A DNA stretch of 64,000 bases, taken from contig NZ_JAWDIY010000003.1 of assembly GCF_032380655.1 (NCBI RefSeq), forward strand, positions 62,001-126,000, read 5' to 3'. A program made the position numbers and the translations under genes. Positions 8,188 to 16,045 of the stretch are shown here, piece after piece. The number at the start of each line of letters is the position of its first letter. Positions within the stretch are counted from its first letter, which is position 1. Origin of the DNA: Diplocloster hominis (GTDB lineage Bacteria > Bacillota > Clostridia > Lachnospirales > Lachnospiraceae). The notes beneath the pieces are model-generated. The model had not been told where the DNA came from and made no database searches. It was given only the letters and a program-made list of their open reading frames with translations.

Positions 8188-9201
8188 ATGGAAATTCTGC
8201 AAACCATATGGCTGTTCTTCCAAGACCAAGTGCTTGGAATGAAATGGCTCAATGCCATTATCGGCAATCTGCTTTCGCTGTTGGGTCTTGATGTGTCAGG
8301 ACGAATTGGCGGCAGCGTTCAGTTTTTTATCTACGATGTGCTGAAAATCACTGTTTTGCTCTGCGTGCTAATTTTTATCATCTCCTACATTCAGAGCTAC
8401 TTCCCGCCAGAGCGCAGCAAGAAAATCATGGGACGCTTTCACGGCGTTGGAGCTAATATTGTGGCGGCGCTGCTGGGAACGGTAACGCCCTTTTGCTCCT
8501 GTTCCTCCATTCCTCTGTTCATCGGCTTCACCAGCGCAGGGCTGCCGCTGGGCGTGACGTTTTCCTTTTTGATTTCCTCGCCTATGGTTGACCTCGGCTC
8601 TCTTGTCCTGCTGATGAGTATCTTTGGTACAAAAGTTGCCATTGTGTATGTGCTGGTCGGGCTGGTAATCGCCGTAGTCGGAGGTACACTGATTGATAAG
8701 CTCCACATGGAGAATCAGGTGGAGGAGTTCATCCGCTCGGCCAGCAGTGTGGACATTGAATCGCCGGATTTGACCCGCAAAGAGCGTGTCCTCTACGCCA
8801 AGGATCAGGTGGTGTCCACCTTTAAGAAAGTGCTGCCCTACATTCTTGTCGGCGTTGGCATCGGTGCGCTCATTCACAACTGGATTCCCGAGCACTGGAT
8901 TGAGATGGTACTCGGCAGCAATAATCCCTTTGGCGTGGTGCTGGCAACGTTGTTGGGTGTTCCCATGTATGCTGATATATTTGGCACAATCCCTGTAGCG
9001 GAGGCACTGCTCTACAAGGGCGCACAGCTTGGCACGGTGCTCTCCTTTATGATGGCGGTGACCACCCTTTCGCTGCCCTCCGTCATCATGCTCCGCAAGG
9101 CTGTAAAGCCAAAGCTACTGGGGCTGTTTATAGCGATCTGCACCATCGGCATCATCACTGTTGGCTACCTGTTTAACATTTTTCAGTATCTGCTGGTGTA
9201 A
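8188..9201 (+). CDS. arsP: ArsP/DUF318-family permease (probable arsenical efflux)
   Basis: A 337-residue polytopic membrane protein of the predicted permease family that includes ArsP. It has about eight hydrophobic segments in two halves. The first half carries the diagnostic TPFCSCSSIPLFIGFTSAGLP stretch with paired cysteines and ends in SSPMVDLGS; the second half carries GVPMYADIFGTIPVAEAL. ArsP proteins export trivalent organoarsenicals, but members in operons like this may move arsenite. No acr3 or arsB lies in the window, so this is the only pump of the cassette. Best start is ATG 8188, with GAGAGG about 11 bases upstream. Confidence 0.85.
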   Translation: MEILQTIWLFFQDQVLGMKWLNAIIGNLLSLLGLDVSGRIGGSVQFFIYDVLKITVLLCVLIFIISYIQSYFPPERSKKIMGRFHGVGANIVAALLGTVTPFCSCSSIPLFIGFTSAGLPLGVTFSFLISSPMVDLGSLVLLMSIFGTKVAIVYVLVGLVIAVVGGTLIDKLHMENQVEEFIRSASSVDIESPDLTRKERVLYAKDQVVSTFKKVLPYILVGVGIGALIHNWIPEHWIEMVLGSNNPFGVVLATLLGVPMYADIFGTIPVAEALLYKGAQLGTVLSFMMAVTTLSLPSVIMLRKAVKPKLLGLFIAICTIGIITVGYLFNIFQYLLV

Positions 9202-9217
9202 AGGGAGGAAAGTGAAA

Positions 9218-9436
9218 ATGGGAAACTATTGCTGTGGTGAAACCTATTGTAATGGCGGCGATGCTAAAAAGGTACTGGTTCAATATCTGTACCTTGATCT
9301 CAAAACCTGCGACCGCTGCATCGGTGCGGATACAGTGCCGGAGGAGGTTCTTCTCACGGTTTCTCCTGCTCTGGAAACTGCTGGGTACCGTGTCAAACTG
9401 CAAAAGATTGAAATCTCCAGCGAAGAATTATTTTAG
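9218..9436 (+). CDS. Short DUF2703-like cysteine-rich protein
   Basis: A 72-residue protein starting MGNYCCGETYC with GGGAGG at 9203-9208. The core YLDLKTCDRCIGADTV and the following helix match the N-terminal half of DUF2703 proteins, which travel with arsenic and mercury genes. Family members as I know them are nearly twice as long and continue with a second segment (SSPTIRxNG-like). Here the frame stops at SSEELF, directly before the next gene's AGGAGG. The protein is therefore probably shortened, perhaps still usable as a thiol metal-binding peptide. The function of the family is not established. Confidence 0.7.
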   Translation: MGNYCCGETYCNGGDAKKVLVQYLYLDLKTCDRCIGADTVPEEVLLTVSPALETAGYRVKLQKIEISSEELF

Positions 9437-9449
9437 GAGGATATGGATT

Positions 9450-9812
9450 ATGGCATTGTTTGGTTTTGGTAAGAAAAAGGACATCAAGGAAGAAGGCGCC
9501 GCTTGCTGCTGCGCTGGCAACTGCAACGCCGAAACGATGGCGCAGGCCGAGCAGGTGAAAACCAGCGGCGCGGCGGTGAAGGTGCTGGGTTCCGGCTGTG
9601 CCAAGTGCAACGCTTTGGAAGCAGCAACCGCGGAGGCTCTCCAAGAGCTGGGGATGGATTCCACCATCGACCATGTGACGGACTTTACTCAAATTGCCGC
9701 CTATGGCGTGATGACCACTCCGGCGCTGGTGGTGGACGGCAAGGTGGTTTCTTTTGGCAAGGTCCTGAAAAAGGTTGAGGTCATTCAAATTCTGCAAAAG
9801 GTACGAGGGTAA
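9450..9812 (+). CDS. Thioredoxin-like redox-active disulfide protein
   Basis: A 120-residue protein of the small thioredoxin_3/redox-active disulfide type. A Cys-rich leader (ACCCAGNC) precedes VLGSGCAKCNALE, the CxxC active site, and then TPALVVDGKVV, the cis-proline segment of the thioredoxin fold. AGGAGG lies at 9435-9440, nine bases before the ATG. The stop codon overlaps the arsC start (TAATG). In this context it probably recycles the arsenate reductase disulfide or handles As(III)-thiol exchange; this role is inferred. Confidence 0.85.
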   Translation: MALFGFGKKKDIKEEGAACCCAGNCNAETMAQAEQVKTSGAAVKVLGSGCAKCNALEAATAEALQELGMDSTIDHVTDFTQIAAYGVMTTPALVVDGKVVSFGKVLKKVEVIQILQKVRG

Positions 9813-10231
9813 TGGGAACAAACATGAGTAAACCCAAGGTAGCTTTTATCTGCGTTCACAACTCCTGCCGCAGCCAAATTGCCGAGGCGCTGGGTCGGTA
9901 CCTTGCTGCAGATGCGTTTGAGAGCTATTCTGCCGGGACAGAAACGAAGCCGCAGATCAATCAGGACGCGGTGCGGCTGATGAAACAGCTTTACGGCATC
10001 GACATGGGGCTGACCCAGCGTTCCAAACCTCTGGAGGATATCCCATCTGTGGATATTGTGGTGACGATGGGCTGCAATGTGACGTGTCCAATTTTGCCCT
10101 GTAAACACCGTGAGGATTGGGGGTTGGACGATCCTACCCGGAAAAGTGATGCAGAGTTTGAACGTACAATTAAAACAATTCACTCCAAAATAGAGAATTT
10201 GCGAGAGCGAATCACAAATAATACGCTCTAA
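9812..10231 (+). CDS. arsC: Arsenate reductase, low-molecular-weight phosphatase (thioredoxin-coupled) type
   Basis: A 139-residue cytoplasmic enzyme reducing As(V) to As(III). The N-terminal P-loop CVHNSCRSQIAEAL gives the nucleophilic Cys, and the redox pair is in GCNVTCPILPC, as in Staphylococcus-type ArsC. The phosphatase general acid lies in DDPTR. Translation is coupled to the preceding gene by TAATG at 9810-9814. ATG 9824 (MSKPK) is an alternative start with similar weak support. Last gene of the arsenic operon. Confidence 0.92.
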   Translation: MGTNMSKPKVAFICVHNSCRSQIAEALGRYLAADAFESYSAGTETKPQINQDAVRLMKQLYGIDMGLTQRSKPLEDIPSVDIVVTMGCNVTCPILPCKHREDWGLDDPTRKSDAEFERTIKTIHSKIENLRERITNNTL

Positions 10232-10236
10232 AGAAA

Positions 10237-10258
10237 GAGGCTGGCATTTGTCAGCCTC
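10237..10258 (+). terminator. Hairpin ending the arsenic operon
   Basis: A 7-bp stem (GAGGCTG/CAGCCTC) with an 8-base loop, five bases after the arsC stop. A pyrimidine-rich tail follows (GTTCTCCTGTTCTC). Confidence 0.6.
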
Positions 10259-10274
10259 GTTCTCCTGTTCTCAG

Positions 10275-10376
10275 TTACATCCCCAAAATGGTCCAAACAT
10301 AAAGCGGCGCAGTCAGGCTGAACACCAGACATGCGAACAGAATAGCCGGGGCAGTAAACTCAAACTGTCCAAAATT
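10275..10376 (-). pseudogene. C-terminal remnant of a membrane protein gene
   Basis: A 34-codon open stretch on the minus strand ends in a clear membrane helix (APAILFACLVFSLTAPLYVW) and a stop. It has no start codon and runs into an in-frame stop within the TTACCAA repeat array. The rest of the gene is not in the window. Probably the end of a transporter lost at a recombination junction. The family is not recognisable from this piece. Confidence 0.45.
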
Positions 10377-10438
10377 TTACCAATTTTCGTACCAAATTCT
10401 TACCAAATTTTCCGCGAAAATTTACGATATTTTACGAT
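10377..10438. repeat. Phased repeats at the left side of the integrative element
   Basis: Three copies of [TG]TACCAA at 10377, 10389 and 10400 (11-12 bp steps) are followed by two TTTACGAT at 10421 and 10431 (10-bp step). Helically phased short repeats next to a Tn916-type integrase gene look like arm-type integrase binding sites. More copies occur at 10599, and on the opposite strand at 10614, 10671 and 10692. Confidence 0.55.
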
Positions 10439-10465
10439 CAATTACATCACCCGCGAAAACATGAA

Positions 10466-10499
10466 AAAACGCCGGAAACTCTAGGTTTTCCGGCGTTTT
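10466..10499. terminator. Strong bidirectional hairpin
   Basis: A perfect 13-bp inverted repeat (AAAACGCCGGAAA/TTTCCGGCGTTTT) with an 8-base loop. A-tract and T-tract are built into the stem, so it can terminate transcription from either side of the junction between the arsenic operon and the integrase. Confidence 0.75.
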
Positions 10500-10598
10500 C
10501 GCACGCTTATCTGTATAAAGTTATCATTGCATCTGCTTTGAGAACTTTAACTAACAAACACAGTATTTATGCCGAACACCGGAATTATTTAATATTTT

Positions 10599-10698
10599 TT
10601 ACCAATATAAGATTTTGGTATAAAATATCGTTAATAATCATTTGTAAGTTAATAATCACCTTTCTACAATTTGGTAAAGAGTATTAACGTTTTGGTAA
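10599..10698. repeat. Second integrase-site-like repeat cluster
   Basis: TTACCAA at 10599-10605 faces a TTTGGTA at 10614-10620. Two TTGGTAA copies lie 21 bases apart at 10671 and 10692. Between them is a perfect 11-bp direct repeat, GTTAATAATCA, at 10630-10640 and 10648-10658. This is the stretch directly downstream of the integrase gene, where the attachment site of Tn916-type elements lies. The stretch 10500-10598 shows nothing else. Confidence 0.5.
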
Positions 10699-10746
10699 AA
10701 TGGTATTCTCAACGTAACGCCTAAGTATTTGCAGAATTGTATATAG

Positions 10747-12018
10747 TTAAATCATACTCAACTTTTGCCCCTCCTCTTCTGATATGATAATTTCTTCACC
10801 TACATTATTATAAATCATTTTGTTACCGGCAGCATTTCCTAATTTAACTACTTCCCGGTCATACTTTTCTTGGGTAACATGTGTATAGATATCAATCGTC
10901 GTACTATAGTTCTGATGACCCATTAATTTTTGTACAACTTTAGGAGACATATCTGCTTCAAAACATCGGCTGCAAAACGTATGTCTGATAGCATGAGGAT
11001 ACATCCTATCAAAATTTTCAGGTTCTCTATTTTCTCTGACAGAATCAAAAGCCTCTTTTTCATTTATAGAATCAACTAAATTATTAATTTCTTTTTCTGC
11101 ATGATATCTTAAAACTGGACTTCCCATACTTGTAACAAATACCAATCCGTCAAATTCATCACTTCCCCTCCATCTGGCTCCAAGCTCTTTACGTAACAAA
11201 TCAACTTTAAGCTTTTGTTTTTGATACATTTCCTCTGCTTCTCCCATAAATGGGATTTTTCTATAAGAGTTTTGAGTTTTCGGGGTGGAAAATTTTAAAG
11301 TTTTAACTCCTCTTTCATATTGACAGGATAGTTGACGGTTTATATTAATGCATTGATTTTTAAAGTCAACATCACACCATTTTAATCCTCCTACTTCACC
11401 AATTCTCATTCCTGTCAGAAACATGACATAGAACATTTCTTTATACCAGCTATTTTCAGCTGCCATTAAAAACTTATTTTGTTCCTCTTGAGACAGGAAG
11501 CGCCGTAGCACTACTTTATTTTCCCAGGGAACCTTTATTTCAAAACAAGGATTGATACTTATGATACGGTTGTTTTTAGCCGACTCCATACAGTCTCGCA
11601 TTCTACCCAATGCATCTCGTATTGATGATGAGGCCCTTCCTTTATCCTTCATATTATTTATAACTTGCTGAATATCTTTATTAGTTATTTCTGTTACTCG
11701 ATAATTTCCGAGTTCAGAACCAAAAGTCTTACGAAACAAATTCTTCATAGATAAAATGCTTGTTTCTTTTATATAGGGCTCTTTATAAGTGGTAAACCAT
11801 TCATCAAACCATTCATTCAATGTGATCGTTTTTCTTCTTACATCTATGTTTTGCTGTGCACTGTTCTTAGCTTTATTAAAATCCTGCTTTAGCTTGTTTA
11901 GGTTAAAATCGTACAGATTTATAGAAATTCCATTAATTTGGGCCCTTGCTTCATATCTTCCATCTTTTCTTTGGTATAATCCTACTCCCAGATTCCTTCC
12001 TTTCAGATCTTTACCCAT
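10747..12018 (-). CDS. int: Tn916-type tyrosine integrase
   Basis: A 423-residue site-specific recombinase. Residues 1-60 resemble the three-stranded arm-binding domain of Tn916 integrase (GLYQRKDGRYEARAQING). A core-binding helical domain covers about 65-165, and the catalytic domain follows with R205 (TGMRIGEVGGL), H342-R345 (HAIRHTF), H368 (MGHQN) and nucleophile Y378 (DIYTHV). All catalytic residues are present, so the enzyme may be active. It lies 13 bases after the excisionase gene, in the standard xis-int order. The coding sequence is AT-richer than the surrounding chromosome, in line with transfer. Confidence 0.93.
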   Translation of the reverse strand: MGKDLKGRNLGVGLYQRKDGRYEARAQINGISINLYDFNLNKLKQDFNKAKNSAQQNIDVRRKTITLNEWFDEWFTTYKEPYIKETSILSMKNLFRKTFGSELGNYRVTEITNKDIQQVINNMKDKGRASSSIRDALGRMRDCMESAKNNRIISINPCFEIKVPWENKVVLRRFLSQEEQNKFLMAAENSWYKEMFYVMFLTGMRIGEVGGLKWCDVDFKNQCININRQLSCQYERGVKTLKFSTPKTQNSYRKIPFMGEAEEMYQKQKLKVDLLRKELGARWRGSDEFDGLVFVTSMGSPVLRYHAEKEINNLVDSINEKEAFDSVRENREPENFDRMYPHAIRHTFCSRCFEADMSPKVVQKLMGHQNYSTTIDIYTHVTQEKYDREVVKLGNAAGNKMIYNNVGEEIIISEEEGQKLSMI

Positions 12019-12031
12019 AATGATCTATACC

Positions 12032-12238
12032 TCATTGGCTATCATTTTTATTACCGCTGATACTACATAGCCATTTATCAAGTAAAACTTTGTTAGCATA
12101 AAGTCTGTTTCCTATTCTGACGGTAAAATTATTGTTCGTCTTCGTTAAGATTTCTCTTGCTTTCGTTTTACCAATACCTAAATATGTACATACTTCGTTA
12201 ATATCTAATAGAGCCTTATCTACTGGTGTTTTTTCCAT
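12032..12238 (-). CDS. xis: Tn916-type excisionase
   Basis: A 68-residue winged-helix DNA-bending protein. LDINEVCTYLGIGKTKAREI is the helix-turn-helix and VRIGNRLYANKVLLDKWL the wing and last helix, as in Tn916 Xis. AGGGGAG precedes the ATG by six bases. It directly precedes the integrase gene and should steer that enzyme toward excision. Confidence 0.88.
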   Translation of the reverse strand: MEKTPVDKALLDINEVCTYLGIGKTKAREILTKTNNNFTVRIGNRLYANKVLLDKWLCSISGNKNDSQ

Positions 12239-12480
12239 ATTTCACTCCCCTCGTTGAAAATTGATTTATGCTTCTTGATTACCATACGTATTATAAACAT
12301 GTACGTAACAGCATTTAATACCACAACCTTTTAAATGACTACATACACTTAATATCGGGGCACTTGCATGATGCCGTAAAGATTGTGTATGCTACATAAC
12401 TTAATTACGAGTGCCCACACTTAATCTTAACTACGATAAAATGCTCTATTATACCCATTCCGGAGCATTCGGACAATAGT
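12239..12480. other. Upstream region of xis-int with short repeats
   Basis: AT-rich, no gene seen. It holds a direct repeat ACACTTAAT (12345-12353 and 12417-12425) and an inverted pair GGGCACT/AGTGCCC (12358-12364 and 12410-12416). These may be regulatory or excisionase-binding sites; no clear promoter was identified. Confidence 0.35.
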
Positions 12481-12502
12481 GATCTGCAAATTTGGCAGTG
12501 CA

Positions 12503-12610
12503 TCACAGGCCAGAAGCCTCTCCCATCCCAGAGAGCTGCCCTTCGGCAGGAGTATCATTATCCCCGTTTTTGTCATCGCAATACATTTCCGCCACGAAAT
12601 GTTTTAAGGC
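12503..12610 (-). pseudogene. Possible C-terminal gene remnant
   Basis: About 35 open codons on the minus strand (KHFVAEMYCDDKNGDNDTPA and following) end at a TGA. The base composition is GC-richer than the surrounding AT-rich DNA, and an in-frame stop lies two codons further upstream. It looks like the end of a mobile-element gene. The family was not recognised. Confidence 0.3.
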
Positions 12611-12774
12611 AAATATTTATCGCTCGTACTTATTAAAAAACATTAGTATATCACAGCGTATTTCCTATGTTGCTTTCTGGTTTTCCAGTAAAACGGTTAG
12701 TGTAATCACTATTGGCTATGACGTTAATAACGTGTTTATCAAGGATCAATACAAAAGATAAAGTTAGACTATTA

Positions 12775-12819
12775 TCTTTTTACCTAGAAATACCTAGCCG
12801 GTATTTCTAGGTAAAAAGA
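12775..12819. terminator. Perfect 20-bp inverted repeat, likely bidirectional terminator
   Basis: Arms 12775-12794 and 12800-12819 are exact reverse complements around a 5-base loop. They begin with TCTTTTTACC and end with GGTAAAAAGA. It lies 15 bases after the stop of the minus-strand XRE gene. The outer arms provide A/T tracts for termination in both directions. Confidence 0.65.
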
Positions 12820-12834
12820 CAAATAAAAATCTGA

Positions 12835-13200
12835 TCATTTACTGAAATATTCTTGCATCTCGCTTATTAAGTGTTTTAAATGGGATAATATAAAACTTAT
12901 TTGTTGTTCGTCACAATATTTAATCAACGATATAAATTCGTATTCCCATTTTTTATCTATTGTCCTTAGCGGGCTGGGTATTATTTTTTCCGGAGGAATA
13001 TCAAATTTCCAAATCAATATCAAGAGTGTTTTTAAACTTATATTCCTTTGTCCGGCTTCGATTCTATAAACATATGATGGAGATATTTCAAGTATATCTG
13101 CAAGCTGCTCTTGTGTTAAACCACGTTCAATTCTTAGAATTCGAATATTATCAGATATGATTTTCATTAAACTTTTTATCATCTGTATAATCAACTCCAT
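12835..13200 (-). CDS. XRE-family transcriptional regulator
   Basis: Up to 121 residues. A Cro/CI-type helix-turn-helix (IRILRIERGLTQEQLADILE, then ISPSYVYRIEAGQRNISLKT) is followed by a ~50-residue helical tail. The start is uncertain: the ATG at 13200 has no ribosome binding site, while MIKSL or MKII a few codons downstream are possible. The position upstream of xis-int suggests control of element transfer. Ligand and target unknown. Confidence 0.8.
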   Translation of the reverse strand: MELIIQMIKSLMKIISDNIRILRIERGLTQEQLADILEISPSYVYRIEAGQRNISLKTLLILIWKFDIPPEKIIPSPLRTIDKKWEYEFISLIKYCDEQQISFILSHLKHLISEMQEYFSK

Positions 13201-13302
13201 ACTGATATTTTAATAGGTTTTCATTTCGATAACCACTGACAATCAGGCGAATTAATTTTGACATCCAGACATGCTATTAGTAATATCAATCATGCAAAAA
13301 AG

Positions 13303-13348
13303 AAAGTATTCGGCTACACTGAATAAAACTTAGTGATGCGAATACTTT
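13303..13348 (-). terminator. Terminator of the small XRE gene
   Basis: A perfect 10-bp stem (AAAGTATTCG/CGAATACTTT) with an inner CACT/AGTG pairing. On the minus strand it is followed by TCTTTTTTG, a good U-tract. It lies 100 bases after the stop of the 13448-13648 gene. Confidence 0.7.
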
Positions 13349-13447
13349 ACTAATCTAAATTGTATTTCAATATTGATGTTATAAATTTTTATACCTTACC
13401 CTTACTATTTAAAATAGATTAAATTCAACTCGCAAATTTTCCTCCTA

Positions 13448-13648
13448 TTATATATTATCCTTCACAAATTGATCCAATGTTATATTGTATAACCTGCATA
13501 GTCGCCATAAATCCTCAATTCTAGGCTCTCGATGATTCGTTTCCCAATTACTTAGGCATTGGCGGGACACATTAATCAAATTTGCCGCATCCTTTTGAGA
13601 CAATCCGGCTCTACGTCTATAATACGATAAACGTTCTCCAATTTCCAT
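13448..13648 (-). CDS. Small XRE-family regulator
   Basis: A 66-residue helix-turn-helix protein (ERLSYYRRRAGLSQKDAANL, then INVSRQCLSNWETNHREPRI). The start is set at ATG 13648, eight bases after AGGAGG (13657-13662); the GTG nine bases further upstream abuts that ribosome binding site. It consists almost only of the DNA-binding domain. Likely an immunity-type repressor of the integrative element. Confidence 0.82.
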   Translation of the reverse strand: MEIGERLSYYRRRAGLSQKDAANLINVSRQCLSNWETNHREPRIEDLWRLCRLYNITLDQFVKDNI

Positions 13649-13662
13649 TAAGTACACCTCCT

Positions 13663-13990
13663 AATATATTTATGATGCACAAATGGTATTAACGCAAGTA
13701 TCCCATATATACTGGGAAAAACATCTCTTTCAAAAGATATAATAACCATTTGAAAGCCATTGAATATCGAAGACTAAGTCCTTCCTTTATGACGTTACCT
13801 AAAGGTAACAACATGTAATATCTCGCGTTAGAAAAATAATCTCACATATTTCTAATTAAATTTAAATATACTTTACAGCATCCCTTAATACATGCCCTGC
13901 AGGCGAGGTCGCAGAAAATCCGCCCCATAAGGTATAATTAATAAGGATGTTTTCTTCAACTAACTGTCCCGTGTCCTATATATCAAATAT
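13663..13990. other. Intergenic stretch at the right side of the integrative unit
   Basis: About 330 AT-rich bases with no gene found. The promoter of the small XRE gene should lie at its left end. The base composition changes near 13890, where GC-richer DNA starts, so the boundary of the element may be here. No direct repeat matching the left side was found by eye. Confidence 0.4.
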
Positions 13991-13995
13991 TTTTT

Positions 13996-15033
13996 CTATT
14001 TCGACACTTTATCCAGCTGAATCCTAATATACCGTTTATTTTCCATCCCTATATTCTCCGGTGCCTGTCCTGTCACCGTTAGGCTGCAGGCCAGATCCAG
14101 GACTGCCGCTGCATGCTCCGGACCATTCGCCTGAACTGTTCCCAACAGCCTATGCTCTTCCACCGCTTTTAATCCCTGTGGAGTCCCGTCGATCCCTGTG
14201 ATACAGATATCCGTCATTCCGGCTTCCTCCAGAGTATCAGCTGCCCCGATAGCCATATCGTCATTGTTGCAGATTACCAGTTCGATCTGATCACCGTACT
14301 GGTGATACCACTGTTTCATCAGTTCTGCCGCCTGATTTTTTTCCCAGTTAGCGACCCCACCGGCCAGTTTCTCGATGCGGATGCCATAATCCAACAGCGT
14401 CTGTACACTCCATTGTGTCCGGATCAGGGCATCCTGGTGCCCCGCCTCCCCTTCCAGCATCACATATTGCAGGACTCCGTCCCCATTGCGGTCCAGCTTT
14501 CCGGGATCTCTTTCGTAGGCTTCCACGATCAGTTCCCCCTCCAACACTGCGGATTGCCTCGCGTCGGAACCTACGTAATAGATCTGTTCTCCCCGGAATA
14601 TGTCTTCCTCTACCGGTTCCCTGTTAAAAAAGATCATTGGGATTTCCGCGTCAATCGCTTTGTCGATCATTACAGCCGCGTTTGTCCTGTCAACAATATT
14701 GACACAGATCACGTCATAATTTAATGAGATATAATGTTCGATCTGCTGGTTCTGCAGATTCTGATTTCCTTTGGCATCCGTTATATCCAGATTGATTTTT
14801 ATATTACCTTCCTGTTCATATTGTTTGGCCAAATCCGACATGGCTTCCAGAATGGTAGAAATAAAGGTATCGCTCTGTTTGTATGCGGATACTCCTATTC
14901 TGATGCTGCTTTTGTGTTCCTGCTCCTGCATAGCCTCCCGATTCGTCTGATACAGCACGTTTCCAGCTGCGCAGAATACCAGCAGGAGGAAAGACCCTAT
15001 CCATATCGTTTTTTTCTTCTTCGTATTTTCCAT
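13996..15033 (-). CDS. Membrane-tethered galactose/glucose-binding-like protein (sensor type)
   Basis: A 345-residue periplasmic-binding-protein fold (type I, MglB/RbsB family). An uncleaved-looking N-terminal helix (about 9-30) lacks a lipobox cysteine, so it should be membrane-anchored. The two-lobed fold spans about 43-340. DRNGDGVLQ resembles the Ca2+-binding loop of the galactose-binding protein, and NNDDMAIGAADTLEEAG is a ligand-lobe signature. GAGGAG lies six bases before the ATG. It is the last gene of a unit with a response regulator, a sensor kinase and another binding protein. No transporter genes accompany it, so sugar sensing through the kinase is more likely than uptake. Confidence 0.82.
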   Translation of the reverse strand: MENTKKKKTIWIGSFLLLVFCAAGNVLYQTNREAMQEQEHKSSIRIGVSAYKQSDTFISTILEAMSDLAKQYEQEGNIKINLDITDAKGNQNLQNQQIEHYISLNYDVICVNIVDRTNAAVMIDKAIDAEIPMIFFNREPVEEDIFRGEQIYYVGSDARQSAVLEGELIVEAYERDPGKLDRNGDGVLQYVMLEGEAGHQDALIRTQWSVQTLLDYGIRIEKLAGGVANWEKNQAAELMKQWYHQYGDQIELVICNNDDMAIGAADTLEEAGMTDICITGIDGTPQGLKAVEEHRLLGTVQANGPEHAAAVLDLACSLTVTGQAPENIGMENKRYIRIQLDKVSK

Positions 15034-15085
15034 CTATAACTCCTCGTATAATAAGCCTCGTTTAGGCTATATGCTTCATGCTTTC

Positions 15086-16045
15086 CTATTCGATGGGATA
15101 GAGCACATATTGGTACTCAGTGCTGTTAAGTTCCTCCGGACCGATCAGATAAAACGGCTGCATCTGTCGCCCCTTTCTGTTTTCCTTGCGCAGCAGATAC
15201 ACCATATTTTCCAGGCACAGATAGCCCAGATTATAATCGTTGCAGATCGTCAATGCCTGGATACGGTCCTCCTCCATATAGCGCAATGTACGGTTCGTAT
15301 AGCCATTACCATAGAGCTGTAACTTCTCCATCTGCCGCTTCACCGCTTCCCCGCAGATCCGGTTCAGAACCGTGGCGTCGGTTCCTACCATAACCTGCAT
15401 CTTTTCAGGGTTTGAAGCATCGAATAAGTCCTGTACTTCCTGCTCTGATTTCACTTCTTTCAGTGTTACCGGAATATCCGCTTCTTGCAGCCGGCCCATA
15501 AGCCCCTGGTAATAGGTTTCGGCTGACTCTTTATTTTTATTAGAGGTGACGGCGATTACTTTTTGTACTTGGCTGCTATCATCAAGGATTCTGCCGCCCA
15601 TCTCATATCCCATCTGATAACTGTCGATTATAAGATTCAGCCCGGTTTTTTCCGATGGAATATCGGATATGATTGCCTCCACCGGGATACTGAGCGCCGT
15701 CTCATCCAGATACCGTGCGATGTTCTCTGCGTCAAACGGTGCAATCACCATTGCATCGGTTCCGTCTTCGATTTCTCTTTGAATCTGTTCCTGCTGGCTG
15801 CTGTATCCATTTGTATCATAAAGTGTGGCAAAGGATATTTCCACCTGATATCTCGCGGCAGCCTGATCCATTCCTTTTTTAAAATTTGTCCACGCGGAAT
15901 CATCCGTATCATCAATGACAATGGAGATCCGGCTCACTTCACTTCTATTTTCCTTCCAGATCAGGTCCGTGCTGGATAACAGAAACAAAAGAAGCAATAT
16001 GATCCCCATAATCAACATTCCGTACTTTTCTATCTTTTCCAGCAA
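15086..16045 (-). CDS. Membrane-tethered sugar-binding-like protein (sensor type)
   Basis: A 319-residue type I periplasmic-binding-protein fold with an N-terminal membrane helix (about 10-30) and no lipobox. The lobes are recognisable (ISIVIDDTDDSAWTNFKKGM, DAMVIAPFDAENIA, MVGTDATVLN). The start codon is TTG directly after the kinase stop codon (TAATTG), with AAGGA upstream, so translation is coupled to the kinase. It is only distantly similar to its downstream neighbour. The arrangement suggests both act as extracellular sugar receptors for the kinase. Confidence 0.78.
   Translation of the reverse strand: MLEKIEKYGMLIMGIILLLLFLLSSTDLIWKENRSEVSRISIVIDDTDDSAWTNFKKGMDQAAARYQVEISFATLYDTNGYSSQQEQIQREIEDGTDAMVIAPFDAENIARYLDETALSIPVEAIISDIPSEKTGLNLIIDSYQMGYEMGGRILDDSSQVQKVIAVTSNKNKESAETYYQGLMGRLQEADIPVTLKEVKSEQEVQDLFDASNPEKMQVMVGTDATVLNRICGEAVKRQMEKLQLYGNGYTNRTLRYMEEDRIQALTICNDYNLGYLCLENMVYLLRKENRKGRQMQPFYLIGPEELNSTEYQYVLYPIE

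Noticed and set aside
12492..12761. An 89-codon plus-strand frame near the integrative element
   Set aside because: No ribosome binding site, mixed composition, and antisense to a more protein-like remnant on the other strand.
13663..13990. Search for an attachment-site duplicate matching 10364-10746
   Set aside because: No convincing direct repeat was found by eye, so the right end of the element was not called.
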